A stretch of DNA of 64,000 bases, taken from NCBI GenBank assembly GCA_963978895.1, contig CAXBUH010000067.1, positions 62,001-126,000 of the forward strand. Reading direction: 5' to 3'. The DNA comes from Erpobdella octoculata (taxonomy: Eukaryota; Annelida; Clitellata; Hirudinida; Erpobdellidae). Shown here in pieces: positions 1 to 18,584 of the stretch (positions are counted from its first letter, which is position 1; the number at the start of each line of letters is the position of its first letter). The position numbers and the translations under genes were made by a program. Below the pieces are notes generated by a model. The model was given only the letters and a program-made list of their open reading frames with translations, was not told where the DNA came from and searched no databases.

Positions 1-350
1 TCTTCTTCCAAAATTAGACTTACTTCAATGAAAGCAACATCACTATTTTCCTGGGCCAGCTGTTTTTAATTGTATGACACTTTGATGTGAGATTTCCATC
101 ACAGAATTTGTTAAATGCTTTTACAAAGTTTGATCCATTGTCAGTTAATGTCATAACTTTCTCACGTTTTGCAAACTTTGCATGTACACCATCTAGTGCT
201 TAAGCTAACACATCATATATATGAGTTCCCATTAGACGACAGCTAGCAAGCGCCGCAGATTTTCTGGCTAGCGATGTTAATTAAGTCAATCCAGTTGCCC
301 GTAACTCCCAAGAGGCTGCGATTGCGATAAAGGAAGACAAAGACAGCTTA
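1..350 (-). pseudogene. hAT transposase fragment (decayed)
   Basis: Read on the minus strand, this encodes broken pieces of a hAT transposase core. The clearest block is KVMTLTDNGSNFVKAFNKF, the TDNGxN motif carrying the second catalytic Asp. It is preceded by a degenerate version of the segment that reads LGITAHWIDSASLQRRF in the better copy at 29 kb. Stops and frame changes interrupt it, so it is non-functional. It continues beyond the left edge of the window. It probably belongs to the element whose terminus lies at 669. It sits in an intron of PPP2R3C. Confidence 0.75.
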
Positions 351-466
351 GCTAAACGGTTTTAGAGCTTGCATATATATCTTACATACAATTAAACTCA
401 ACAAAGTCAAATAATTTTTTTTAAATATGTAACAAAAACATTAACGTAAATTTCGTTACAATTACT

Positions 467-669
467 GCGTTACTGTAATAGTATTACTTTTTTCAGTAAC
501 TTGTAATAGTAACGATTACTTTTATTTTAAAGTAATATGTAATAGTAATATATTACTTTTTTATTACATATTACTTTAAAATAAAAGTAATCGTTACTAT
601 CACAAGTTACTGAAAAAAGTAATACTATTACAGTAACGCATTACAAGTAACGCGTTACTCCCCAACACT
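467..669. repeat. hAT terminus with long near-perfect palindrome
   Basis: Two arms of about 80 bases (about 473-552 and 571-650) are almost perfect reverse complements around a short AT centre, and are made of repeated GTAATA/GTTACT motifs. The right edge reads ...CCCAACACTG at 669, the reverse complement of a hAT-type end (CAGTGTTGGG). I read it as the terminal and subterminal foldback of the hAT remnant to its left; the matching other end is outside the window. Confidence 0.7.
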
Positions 670-925
670 GGTGATATTTATCAGAGGAGCTTATTGGTAT
701 AGGACTATTTTACTCCACAGATTCATAGCACCGATACTTGCTGCAATGGAAGATGTTGCTCTGGATCTTCCATCAAATTGACTTAGCACAAAATCCGATG
801 CATTTCTGAAGGCAAAAGCTTTGGAGCAGTTCTGTACAAAGAATTCAAAAAACTGTTTTACCTGCTTGGTTTACCAGGTATATTGTTCCTGAAAGATCCA
901 TATGGTTAGGAGTAGGAGTTGTCAT
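670..925. other. Unassigned 256-bp spacer between two hAT pieces
   Basis: No repeat or gene recognised. One plus-strand frame stays open for about 38 codons at the right end (around 815-925), but no family is recognisable. It abuts the hAT end at 926. Confidence 0.3.
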
Positions 926-1733
926 CAGTGATGGGTAGTTACTAACGATAAATAGTTAACTACTAGTTATTAACTACTCTACAGTAGTTAAGAAATAGTT
1001 AATAACTACTTTTTGTTAAACTAGTTAACAACTTTTTAAATAGTTAATAACTACAGTAGTTAACTATTTTTTTAACTACTTTACTTTTTTGGTGGCTGAA
1101 AAAACTCTATAGATCATGAAACTGAAGTGGATGAGCCAGTATATGACATGTATGTAAATAATGAAGATCTAGTGGTGAAAGTATATCAGATTTGATAGAA
1201 AGTGAGCAAGATAATATTGATAATTCTGACGATGTGCTTCTTTTACCTCCTCATAAGCACTGTGGTAATCTACATACATAATTTTCATAACGCAGAGGCC
1301 GCTGTGGTCAGCAGACTGCAATTGGTAAAATTAGTGCGCGCAGGCGTGTAATTAACGTTATAACGCTATTGTACACTATCAGTTCCAAATATCCAAAACA
1401 TTTTTTCTAAGCTTTTATGCAATAGGTTATCCGATTGCATGTAATAAAAGTTTTTTTGATATTGCTGAGCATCCATTTTTAATAATGGTAGAGAAGAAAA
1501 CCATCTTTATTTAATATCTGATAGTTCGATAAAAATCACAAAAACGGTCATTTTTGACGGGCTGCTTCTAGTTATATCTTAAATTTCGTGGCAAGTGTTG
1601 ATGCATTGAAAATAAGGGATAATTTGAAATACAAACAACTTTATGATAGATCAATGGCAAAAGTTGTATCGTTATCAAACTTCATTCATCGCAATGCAAA
1701 AAATGCTGAGGATGTACAGGACATCTCACTGCT
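926..1733 (+). mobile_element. Truncated hAT element (same family as 40937-42451)
   Basis: It begins CAGTGATGGGTAGTTAC and carries the TAGTTAAC-rich subterminal region. It then matches, on the opposite strand, the complete element at 40937-42451 for about 800 bases, including a transposase piece at 1588-1733 (DNLKYKQLYDRSMAKVVSL). The rest of the transposase and the right terminus are absent. It lies in the PPP2R3C intron upstream of 1841. Confidence 0.8.
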
Positions 1734-1840
1734 TTTGATCTAAATTACTTCTTTCGGGTTTCAAATTACTCATTTTTATTCACATCACATCACTCATACA
1801 ATAAATAATAAAGACAACATTCCTTACAATCTAATTGCAG

Positions 1841-2149
1841 TCTGTTCTGAAACAACTAAAACTCAGTGGCAATGATCCAGTCTCATTTGAAGACATCAAG
1901 GATGAAATTTTTGACATGATAAAACCAAATGACCCGTTAAAAATTACTTGTCAGGATCTCGTTAAAAGGTTTCAACAAATTATTTTTGATTAATATTTAA
2001 GATAATTTCTGATTATTAATTTAAAATTTCATTGCAGTGGACAAGCAGACACAATAATTGGCCTTCTTACGGATATAATCTCACTCTGGTCTTACGAAAA
2101 CAGAGAGTTAGCTGCTCCGGTCATGCCAAATGAAATTGCAGAATCGTAA
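1841..2149 (+). CDS. PPP2R3C: PPP2R3C (PP2A regulatory subunit B'' gamma / G5PR), last two coding exons
   Basis: Two exons, 1841-1968 and 2038-2149, flank a 69-bp intron with GT...AG ends (acceptor ATTGCAG); a Ser codon is split AG|T. The joined 79 residues include DPVSFEDIKDEIFDMIKP and, nearer the end, WSYENRE, before TAA. This matches the C-terminus of PPP2R3C, an EF-hand-type regulatory subunit of protein phosphatase 2A implicated in phosphatase targeting and centrosome function. The vertebrate protein is about 450 residues, so the EF-hand body lies upstream of this window. The preceding intron is filled with hAT debris. The gene converges on ORC5. Identity rests on recalled family motifs, not a search. 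Confidence 0.88.
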
Positions 2150-2194
2150 AATGAGTGATCTGTCGTGTGAAACTGTTTCAAAAAAACATTTATG

Positions 2195-2200
2195 AATAAA
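2195..2200 (+). promoter_or_regulatory. Poly(A) signal AATAAA of PPP2R3C
   Basis: A canonical AATAAA lies about 46 bases after the PPP2R3C stop codon and before the convergent ORC5 end. Confidence 0.6.
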
Positions 2201-2433
2201 TTGTTAAACACGTTTTGTTTGTACACAAATTAAATGATCAGTTTTCAAATAGAAAAACATAAAAGGAACGAGACTTCATATGAAATCGTACAAGTAGCGC
2301 ATTATTTCAAATCCCACAGATCTACAAACATAAAAAAGCTTTCTTATTTAATTTTAATAACTTCACAATATTAATCAAATGTATAAATTAAATACTTAGA
2401 AACTGATCTGATCTGGTCCAGTGTAACAAGGCA

Positions 2434-10822
<8,389 letters not shown>

Positions 10823-10929
10823 CTTAAGACAAATAAAAAACAATAAATAAATTAACAGCAGAACACCAAGAAAAAATAAAATAATATAAAAACTAACCCA
10901 TAAAAACAAAGTTTTTATTATAAATCCTT

Positions 10930-11290
10930 TATATACGATCCTAGATTTTTAAAATTTGGTGTTTTTTGAAAAACTTAATTATATAATATCCGATCAAACT
11001 GAAATTTTGATAGATTCAATTGTCTCGCAGCCCAAGTCGATGTGCCAAATTTCAGCTCGATCGGATAACGGGAAGTGAGATAATTTTGAGACTCAAAGTT
11101 TGTGACCGACAGGAAGACAGACGGGAAGACAATCGAAAATAATATAAAGGATTTAAAAAGTAAAAGTACTTGGCTGTCTCTGTTACGGTTTCGACCATAT
11201 TCCTTGCAGCAGAAATTCAGAGTCTTAGAGGTCACGATGGCTACCAGAATCGTTCCTGCTAATGAAGTGGTGGGAGTCGCTACAACTACA
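10930..11290 (+). repeat. LINE-like 3' region
   Basis: It contains CCAAATTTCAGCTCGATCGG and GGTCACGATGGCTACCAGAA, the style of conserved 3'-end sequence seen in non-LTR retrotransposons, and leads straight into an A-rich (ACACAA)n tail. No reverse transcriptase is present. Family assignment is an inference. Confidence 0.5.
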
Positions 11291-11545
11291 AACACAAACA
11301 CAAACACAAACATAAATACAAACACACACAAACACACACAGACACAAACACAAACTCAAATACAAACACAAACACACACACACAAACACAAACTCAAACA
11401 CAAACACAACTACAAACACACACACATAGAAACACACAGAAACACAAAAACAAAAACAAACACAAACACAACCACACACAAACACACACACAAACATAAA
11501 CAAACACACACACACACACACACACAAATACACACACAAACACAT
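11290..11545 (+). repeat. (ACACAA)n-type microsatellite
   Basis: Imperfect repeats of ACAAAC and ACAC, likely an expanded retroelement tail. Confidence 0.9.
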
Positions 11546-11549
11546 ATAT

Positions 11550-12185
11550 CCTTATTTTTAGAGTAGAAACTAAAGACTAATTTTTATTTTTGTAGCATTT
11601 ACAGTTGTTGAGTAGCAGTTACTTTAAAAACCAAATAACCCTATCTTCCACCCCACATTTGAAGTCCTGAAAACCAAATTTTCAAAAAATGGTAAACACG
11701 TATATCATTATTTTTAGAGTAGAAACTAAATACTAATATTTACTTTTGTAGCATTCACAGTTTTTGAGTAGCAGTTACTTTAAAAACCAAGTAATCCTAT
11801 TGTCCACCCCACATTTAAGGTCCTGGAAACCAAATGAGTAAAAAATGGTAAAACACGTTTATCTTTATTTTTAGAATAGAAACTAAATACTAATTTTTAC
11901 ATCTGTGGTATTTACAGTTTTTGAGTAGCAGTTAGTTTAAAAAACAAATGACCCTATTTTCCACCCCACATTTGAAGTACTGGAAACCAAATTTTCAAAA
12001 AAGGCTAAAACACGTATTTCATTATTTTTGGCGTAGAAACTAAATACTAATTTTTACTCCTGTAGCATTTACAGTTTTTGAGTTGCAGCTACTTTAAAAA
12101 CCAAATAACCCAATTTTCCAACCCTCATTTGATGTCCGGGAAACCAAATTTTCAAAAAATGGTGAAACACGTATCTTTTTATTTT
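11550..12185. repeat. 157-bp satellite, four copies
   Basis: The GAGTAGAAACTAAA landmark recurs at about 11561, 11717, 11874 and 12031, a period of 157 bp. Each unit has CAGTTTTTGAGTAGCAGTTA and CCACCCCACATTTGA. The same satellite occurs at 25540-26080 and 59350-60230. Confidence 0.93.
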
Positions 12186-12445
12186 TTAAGAAAAATCCAT
12201 ATACCAAATTTCAAAATCTCCTCATTTTTGGTTTTCGAGATATATATTGTTTTAGAAAAAAGTTTGTTTTCCAGTTTCTTCCTCTCAGGATCAAAATTTT
12301 AAAAAATCCTTTCATATTGGATGCTTACGCAATAAAAGTAATATAAGTTCCAAATTTCACGTTTCTAGAATGAGGCGTTTGAGCTCGGCGTTGATTATCA
12401 GTCAGTCAGTCAGTCAGTCAAGACATGTTATTTTATATATATAGA
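12186..12445 (+). repeat. Retroelement-like tail with CAGT repeats
   Basis: ATACCAAATTTCAAAATC and TCCAAATTTCACGTTTCTAG are followed by five tandem CAGT units and TTTTATATATATAGATG. This is the layout of a non-LTR 3' end, here following the 157-bp satellite. Confidence 0.55.
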
Positions 12446-12917
12446 TGTATGTATGTATGTGTGTATGTATCTATGTGTGTATGTATCTATGTATGTATGT
12501 ATGTAAGTTTGTTTGTATGTATGTATGTATGGAGAATCGGATCTATGGGGGGGGCAACTGAGAGTGAAAGAATGAGTGGGAAAGCTACAGGGAACGGATA
12601 ACGACCGGGAGGGGAGTGTGTATGTATCTATGTATGTATCTATGTATGTATGTATGTATGTATGTATGTGTGTATGTATGTATGTATGTATGTATGTATG
12701 TATGTATGTATGTATGTATGTATGTATGTATGTATGTATGTATGTATGTATGTATGTATGTATGTATGTATGTATGTATGTATGTATGTATGTATGTATG
12801 TATGTGTGTATGTATCTATGTGTGTATGTATCTAGGTTTGTATGTATGTATGTGTGTATGAATCTATACCGACCGGGAGCGGGAGTGTGTATGTATCTAT
12901 GTATGTATCTATGTATG

Positions 12918-12951
<34 letters not shown>

Positions 12952-13720
12952 TGTATGTATGTATGTATGTATGTATGTATATATGTATATATGTATGTAG
13001 AATCGGATCTATGGAGGGGCAACTGAGAGCGAAAGAATGAGCGGGAAAGGGACAGGGAACGGATAACGACCGGGAGCGGGAGTGTGTATGTATCTATGTA
13101 TGTATCTATGTATGTATGTATGTATGTACGTATGTACGTATGTACGTATGCACGTATGCACGTATGCACGTATGCACGTATGCACGTATGCACGTATGCA
13201 CGTATGCACGTATGCACGTATGCACGTATGCACGTATGCACGTATGCACGTATGCACGTATGCACGTATGCACGTATGCACGTATGCACGTATGCACGTA
13301 TGCACGTATGCGCGTATGCGCGTATGCGCGTATGCGCGTATGCACGTATGCACGTATGTACGTATGCACGTATGTACGTATGCACGTATGTACGTATGTA
13401 CGTATGTACGTATGTACGTATGTACGTATGTACGTATGTACGTATGTACGTATGTACGTATGTACGTATGTATGTATGTATGTATGTATGTATGTATGTA
13501 TGTATGTATGTATGTATGTATGTATGTATGTATGTATGTATGTATGTATGTATGTATGTATGTATGTTTGTATGTATGTATGTATGTATGTATGTATGTA
13601 TGTATGTATGTATGTATGTATGTATGTATGTATGTATGTATGTATGTATGTATGTATGTATGTATGTATGTATGTATGTATGTATGTATGTATGTATGTA
13701 TGTATGTGTGTAGAATCGGA
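12446..13720. repeat. Very long (GTAT)n tract with GTATGCAC variant block
   Basis: About 1.2 kb of GTAT repeats, interrupted by three unique-sequence blocks (GAATCGGATCTATGG and following) at 12534, about 12865 and 13000. From about 13125 to 13470 the unit drifts through GTAC, GTATGCAC and GTATGCGC and back. Almost the whole tract alternates purine and pyrimidine. Both strands are open in several frames only because the repeat lacks stops. Confidence 0.97.
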
Positions 13721-13880
13721 TCTAGGGGGGAGAACTGAGAGCGAAAAAATGAGTGGGAAAACGACAGGGAACGGATAACGACCGGGAGCGGGAGCGCAAG
13801 CGGGAAGGAAACGGGAGCGAAAAAGAAACGCATTAGGTAAACCTCTAAAAACCCCGGGCAACGCCGGGTGCCCCCGCTAG
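13721..13880 (-). repeat. CTAGC-headed GC-rich repeat
   Basis: Contains GACCGGGAGCGGGAG units and ends CGGGCAACGCCGGGTGCCCC and CGCTAGT. The adjoining block GATAACGACCGGGAGCGGGA is repeated at about 12590, 13062 and 13775 inside the GTAT tract. Confidence 0.85.
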
Positions 13881-14530
13881 TGTTGCCGTCGACACGTGGG
13901 TTCGATTCCTAGTAGAGTCGTATAAATATTTGCGTTATTTGTTGTGACAGTTAGTCATCCTATTTGTAGGCTCTCGAAACATTTCAATGCAATGTTTCAC
14001 TTCATAAGAAATTTATTTATCTGGCAGCAGACTAGCTGTCGAGCCGAAGTAAGGAGTTCTGAGCCTATCAAAGTCGTATTCTAATGTTAAGTAGCTCCGA
14101 AAGACTGAGACTTCTAGCCATCATTTTATTGGTGAGGGTCGGTGGCTCAGTTGGTAAGAGCGCTTGCATTTAGGCGAGGCGGTGTTCCGTAGACACGTGG
14201 GTTCGATTCGTATTAGAGTCGTATAAATATTTGCGTTATTTGTGGTGACTGTTAGTCATCCTATTTTTAGGCTCTCAAAACATTTCAACGCAATGTTTCT
14301 CTTCATAAGAAATTTATTTATCTGGCAGCAGACTAGCTGTCGAGCCGAAGTAAGGAGTTCTGAGCCAATCATAGTCGTAGTCTAATGTTAAGTAGCTCCG
14401 AAAGACTGAGACTTCTAGCCATCATTTTATTGGTGATGGTCGGTGGCTCAGTTGGTAAGAGCGCTTGCATTTAGGCGAGGCGGTGTTGCCGTAGACACGT
14501 GGGTTCGATTCCTAGTAGAGTCGTATAAAT
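13881..14530 (+). repeat. Tandem tRNA-SINE array, period about 301 bp
   Basis: Three tRNA-like B boxes (ACACGTGGGTTCGATTC) lie at about 13892, 14193 and 14495, spaced 301-302 bp. Two full bodies separate them. A boxes (GGCTCAGTTGGTAAGAGCGC) precede the second and third copies. The array is truncated at both ends and passes into TA-rich sequence. The strict period shows tandem duplication rather than independent insertions. Confidence 0.85.
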
Positions 14531-15110
14531 ATATATGTATATATATATCCCGTTCCCGATCGCTGTTAGTGCTAGGGGTGCGTGACATGTAAACCCGCAT
14601 ATAACGCGAGAACGCATATAAAACGCGCTTAAGAAGAAAACTGTATGTAAAAACGCATATAACACGCTCGTTATATGCGAAAAAATACAGTTCTAATATT
14701 CTTACTTATTTCACGTAATAAACATTTAATTATTTTTAGAATATTTATTTAGGCATGCTTGTGGAATCTTTTCCCATATCAATAGGCACAGTCTAGGTCA
14801 CTCAGTTTGGACTCAATTGAGTTGGTCAAGTTTGCTTAATAAGATATCAGATTTGTTCAGATTGTTTTGATTTTTGAACACTGTTCAGGTTTGAATAGTT
14901 TTTTTTCGAAATATTGCCTCATAGCCTATTTTCAATCTATTTAGACTGCTAGTTGTTGGGAGTAATATGTCGACTTCAATATGGCGACTTATTCTAGATT
15001 TAAACTTTATATAGATTTGGCTATACATATGGCTTTTGCTTTACTTTAGTTATTTAGGAATGCTTCTGCATATTAGATTACATAAGGTAGTTCTGAACAT
15101 AAACTGTATT
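14531..15110. other. Intergenic, with short ACGCATATAA motifs
   Basis: 14560-14680 has several ACGCATATAACGCG-like motifs on both strands, suggesting the edge of a DNA element. 14700-15110 is AT-rich with no feature that I can support. Confidence 0.4.
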
Positions 15111-15151
15111 CGTTTAACCCTCATCTATGTCGTACATTTTAAATTTCAGAA

Positions 15152-18100
15152 ATGGATGCTTTCTATCTTTTAGCGACTGCTAAAGATGGTGAGAATGAGG
15201 TCCACAGTTTGTCTATAACCAATTGGTTATCCGGCATCGAAGTAATGGGACGACGCCCTTCAGTATGTGGTTATGGAGATTTATATCTCTATAGACAGCC
15301 AAAGGCTAAACCTGAGTTCAAAAATGGTGAGTTCTTTAATTAGGCTTTAATTAACTTAAAGTTACATTTTTGGTTAATCGAGAGTGATAATAAGCCCAAC
15401 GTAGAAAAGAGATCGAATGAGAATAAGCCCCACTGCTCAAAAAAATTGTAATCTCAAAATAAAATATTCAGATATATAAATATAAAGTATAGGAATAAAC
15501 CAAACTGTAACAGTTTGGTTTATTCAATATTTGGCCAATACCGTAATCACACAATTAAACGATATGCAAATGAACACAAAAGTCGTGATATAGTCCAGGA
15601 GAATTAAAATTTTTCCTTGTTGTACCTAGACAAAATTCGCATCAAGCTGATTTTTGGATATATTGTTTGTAATACGTTTATGATTCTTCCTGCAAAAATC
15701 GGTTGAAATCGTCGTTTCGGAAATTGGTTTTTTGACGCTTTTTTGAAAGAGATTTACCGAAGTGAGCGATAAGTTAGTATTTTCGTAAATTGTCGTAAAA
15801 CATCGGATTTCTAAGTTAGTATTTTGTAAAACATCTATTTTTTGGAGTTTTTATTGTTCTTTTTCGAAATGGGTGAACTAAATGAAATGGTATGTTTAAT
15901 TTGTCGAACTGAATTCCGTTCCGACAACGTCTGTGATACAGTCAAGAAGATGGTTACACTAGGTGTTAAAGGTATTGAAACGTTATGTCAATTCAGCGTT
16001 TTACGTGGTGATGAACAGTTAACAGAGTATCTGTTAAATAAACCAAATGTAGCTAATGTTCATGATCATTGCCGGAGAGACTACACTAACAAAAGAAGTT
16101 TCGATCAATTGCAACGAAAGAATGAGCAGCATGCAGAAGGTGTTGGTGTTGATCAAGAGAATTTTAAGTGTAAATTATTACGATCGTCTGTCGACACTTT
16201 CAATTGGAAGCAACATTGTTTTTTGTGTGGAAAAATAGTTTTTGGAGAAAGTAAAAAACATTTAAAAGAAGAATCAAGTACTGTGATGACATTGAAATTC
16301 AGAGAAACTATAATTGAAACTTGCCACAAAAGAAATGATGCATGGAGTGTAGAAGTTCTTGGTAGGTTAAATACATGCAATGACTTACCTGCTGAAGAAG
16401 CTCGTTACCACAGAGTGTGTCTTTCTGTGTTCACATGTCGGAGATAATACCGCTGGCCGAAACCAGCCAGGTCGACATCCAGATAACGACATGTTAATTA
16501 CTTTTGAGTAGTTTTGAGAAACTGTGTGACTGGTTAGAAGAAGATCAAGGAATTTATACAATAGCTGAATTACAAATTAAAATGCAAGAATTATCGGAAG
16601 ATGGTGAAGTGTATTCATTAAAACATATAAAACGAAAGCTGGAAGAACGCTACGCCGAGCACATATTTTTTGCCGAAGTTTGTGGTCGGAAAAATGTTAT
16701 TTGCTTCTGTAACATGGCGTCTCACATAACTAAGCAATGGTATGATGAAAAAAAGAGTAGCATAGAAGATGAGAGTGAGCGTATCATAGTGGCAGCAGCA
16801 AAATTGATAAGAGCTCAAATAAGGGAAATGTCCTCAAATGAAACATATCCAGGAACTGATGATTTCTCAAATATTGAAAATGCCAAAAGGTGGATTCCTA
16901 GTTTGTTGAAAATCTTAATAGAAAATATTGTTTGTAATGAAATAAAACAAGTTTCCATATGTCATTCTATTGTGCAGGGGGCAAGACAAAGATCTCTTAT
17001 TTCTCCAATTTTGTTTGGCGTTGGAGTTAGTTTAGATCACGCCTTTGGATCTAGATGGCTGCTTGATTTGCTGTCACGGTTGGGATTTTCAATTTCATAT
17101 GATGAAGTTAAACTTTTTAAACAATCAGTGGTTCAGAATGACTCCCCTGATACTCCTCAGTCTTTTCCTCAATGTTTTACGCAATGGTCTGGTGATAATC
17201 TTGACCACAACGTTATCACTTTAGATGGAAGTGGTACCTTTCACGGTATGGGCATCATATCAATGTCTACTCCGTGTAATCGATTAGGGTCAGGACACTT
17301 TGCTGAATCACCTGTACCCCGATTGTCACGCCTAAAATCCAGTTGTGTTGTGAACAACCGAGGTATTCCTATATTGGGATACACATTCCCCGACAAGTCA
17401 TCATTATCATTGATGTCTTTCAAGCCCATCTCTCAATTAAATTTTCCTTCTGTGTTGCCTCCTTCTTTAAACTTGGAACTTGCCTGGAAAATCGGTATCT
17501 TGTGCTTAGATGAAGATCAGCAAAGGCCAAATTGGTCTGGCTTTATGGAACATGCTTGTAAGCCAGACGGAGATTTCAGATCATCATCAGACATAAGGAT
17601 GCTTCCGATTATTGATTTGAATCCTAATGACATGTCTTGTATTTTTTCCACGTTAACTTTCATAGAACGCCAGGCTGAAAAGCTCAACATTCCAACGGCT
17701 TGTGTGACTTTCGATCAGCCGCTGTGGTTAAAGGCTGTTGATATTGTGCATTCATCCAAACTGAACATAGTATGTCGTCTAGGTGGGTTTCATGTCTTGA
17801 TGAATTATTTGGGCAGCATTGGTCATGTCATGGCCGGCTCAGGTTTGACAGAGGCGCTGCAGTGCTGTTATGGACCCATAGCCATAACTCACATGATGAC
17901 AGGGAAGGCAGTGGCTAGAGCACTACGCGGCCACTTTTTAGTAGAGTCAGCTTTGTTTGCTTTGCTTTTGGAATCAATATTGAAAATGGAGTTTTTGACT
18001 ACTTCTGATATTGATGATCTGAGCGTCTCCGATCGGGATGCAAATTTAACGTGAGGCTTTATTTACAGTGGTCTAACTGAAATTCTTATTCATTATTTTA

Positions 18101-18553
18101 AAGAAATTGTACTACTGGACCTACCATACAAACTTTATATAACCAAACAAAAGGGATATAGGCACACAGACAAAGGACACAGGGCGGGAAATAAAGAAAT
18201 TGTTATTTTTAGGTGTTTTTGTTGTTTTTCTGTTTGTTCTTTTTATTGTATGTTGAAATTGGAAATTATTTACGGATTTATATGTATGCTTTTTAATATG
18301 TGTATATTAAATAGTATGTAACAAGCAATTTTCATATTAATCTTAATTTATTTTGCACATTTAGTCAAAAACGGCACAATAAAGTAGTTTATTTGTATCC
18401 GTATATAATGTTGCGAGACAAATTTTAACTTATGTATATTTTGTATTAGGTAGTTTTCATCTATAGATTGAGTTATTTTTATTTAAATGGATTTTAAGAG
18501 CTGATATATTGTATATTTTATGGAAAAACGGCTCCATAAATCAGTTCATTTGT

Positions 18554-18584
<31 letters not shown>

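Noticed and set aside
10975..11566. Further ORC5 exons or Thr/Asn-rich protein
   Set aside because: The sequence is a retroelement-like 3' end plus (ACACAA)n; no splice-compatible ORC5 block was found upstream of 10822.
12576..13861. Long open frames on both strands rich in Met-Tyr-Val-Cys or His-Thr-Tyr-Ile
   Set aside because: They are translations of the GTAT microsatellite, open in most frames because the unit has no stop codon.
14140..14215. Functional tRNA gene
   Set aside because: A and B boxes are good, but the T stem and acceptor stem do not pair, and identical heads occur in tandem SINE copies.
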